From contig CAOVIS010000024.1 in NCBI GenBank assembly GCA_948543905.1, positions 4,655 through 10,328 on the forward strand: DNA of 5,674 nucleotides, given 5' to 3'. Below the pieces are notes generated by a model. The model was given only the letters and a program-made list of their open reading frames with translations, was not told where the DNA came from and ran no database searches. Each line of letters begins with the position of its first letter. Position 1 is the stretch's first letter. Shown here piece after piece: positions 5,075-5,674 of the stretch. This DNA comes from an uncultured Bacilli bacterium. GTDB lineage: Bacteria; Bacillota_I; Bacilli_A; RF39; UBA660. A program made the translations under genes and the position numbers.

Positions 5075-5674
5075 TTAAACTACTACAAATGGGTCAGATT
5101 CACTTCCAGTGCCGGTAAATTTAACATCAGCACGTAAATTTATAACAGGTCTCAAACGAGTTCATTGCTCATTCCTCCACCGTTACCTATGTAACCATTC
5201 GAATACACACAGAACATATAAGCCTCAATACCGAAGAAGTGATAAGGCGACATTGTCCAATATGTATTTGCTGTGTATAAATAAAATGTTTCATTCTCTT
5301 TAATTACAAACCCTCCCGCAAATACTGCTTCATCATTTGTTATCAATCCTACTGGATATGTTAACTTCTTATTTCCTGTACTTGCACTTGAAACAGTAAA
5401 TAAATCACGTGATTTATTTGTACATCGTAATATTGGCGTTTGGACAGATTTCCATCCAGATGTATCTCTTAATCTTCCTAATGATGCGTATGCAGAATTT
5501 TGGGTTCCATATCCATCTCCTGGAAGGTCTGATGCTGCTGTTTTATTTATTTGCCTATCATTACAAAATCCAGTGTTAGTATCTACATAATTTCCATAAC
5601 CTGTATTTGCTATATTAATCTGGTACCATCTGTCTATTATTGCCTTTGCATGGCTATCTGATATATTCTGATGT
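5075..5674 (-). pseudogene. 3' part of a DUF6273-like surface/pilin-associated protein, frameshifted near its end
   Basis: The gene enters from beyond 5674; 173 residues are read in one frame down to a TGA at 5152-5154. Recognisable stretches are WYQINIANTGYGNYVDTNTG, FCNDRQINKTA, TYPVGLITNDEAVFAGGF and YWTMSPYHFFGIEAYMF followed by VYSNGYIGNGG. This pattern recurs in secreted or surface proteins of gut Bacillota, where the family normally ends VRPVINL...TGTG...DPFVV. That ending is present, but in another frame: from 5155 it reads LRPVINLRADVKFTGTG, then SESDPFVVV and TAA (5075-5077). One missing base (or two extra) around 5155-5165 separates the two parts. It could be a genuine pseudogene, a phase switch or a sequencing error. 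The SPY-x-F-x-G-x-x-A...GYI...LRPVINL layout resembles DUF6273 and C-type-lectin-like folds, which is inference. The signal peptide or prepilin leader would lie outside the window. Confidence 0.72.

Noticed and set aside
5075..5160. UGA read as tryptophan (code 4) to explain the surface-protein stop and the absence of TGA stops in intact genes
   Set aside because: Reading through gives ELVWDLL and then TAA, which does not match the family ending, whereas a one-base shift does. All tryptophans in the intact genes use TGG, and I saw no in-frame TGA in them.
5109..5303. A 64-codon open frame on the plus strand
   Set aside because: It lies antisense to the well-conserved surface-protein frame, has no recognisable domain and no clear ribosome binding site. 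It is a shadow of the real gene.
1..5674. CRISPR array, tRNA, rRNA or insertion sequence
   Set aside because: I saw no regularly spaced repeats, cloverleaf-like sequence, transposase motif or long terminal inverted repeats on either strand.

Overview
The window looks like chromosomal DNA of an uncultured, AT-rich, spore-forming Bacillota, most likely a gut member of the Bacilli or a related low-GC lineage. The clues are a nusA-type operon, an adjacent spoIIGA-sigE pair, GGTGG/GGAGG-type ribosome binding sites and a surface-protein family that I associate with gut Bacillota. The species cannot be named from this sequence. TGG encodes tryptophan throughout, so the standard bacterial code fits. 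Every supported gene lies on the minus strand, so transcription runs from right to left.

Right end (5075-5674): the 3' part of a large secreted or surface protein gene whose last 26 codons are out of frame with the rest. A terminator-like hairpin (4972-4999) follows it. Next comes the sporulation operon spoIIGA-sigE (4893 down to 3422), which encodes the membrane protease that activates pro-sigma-E and the mother-cell sigma factor itself. It is preceded by a promoter with the long 21-nt spacer typical of spoIIG promoters and an overlapping near-consensus Spo0A box. A strong terminator (3411-3442) closes it.

Middle (2564-3339): a decayed accessory module with its own promoter. The N-terminal part of an ORF6N-domain protein is joined out of frame to the remains of a DUF1016/YhcG-type PDDEXK nuclease. 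The nuclease remnant carries one in-frame stop, three frameshifts and an internal deletion.

Left (1-2545): the translation/transcription operon. A sigma-A promoter (2518-2545) and a leader hairpin precede rimP (much shortened), nusA, an unrecognised small zinc-ribbon-like gene, rnpM (ylxR) and the 5' end of infB. The order matches the classic rimP-nusA-ylxR-ylxQ-infB operon, except that ylxQ is missing and the zinc-ribbon-like gene sits between nusA and rnpM. The genes are packed with 8-nt overlap to 30-nt gaps and are probably co-transcribed. I see no RNA gene, CRISPR array or insertion sequence.
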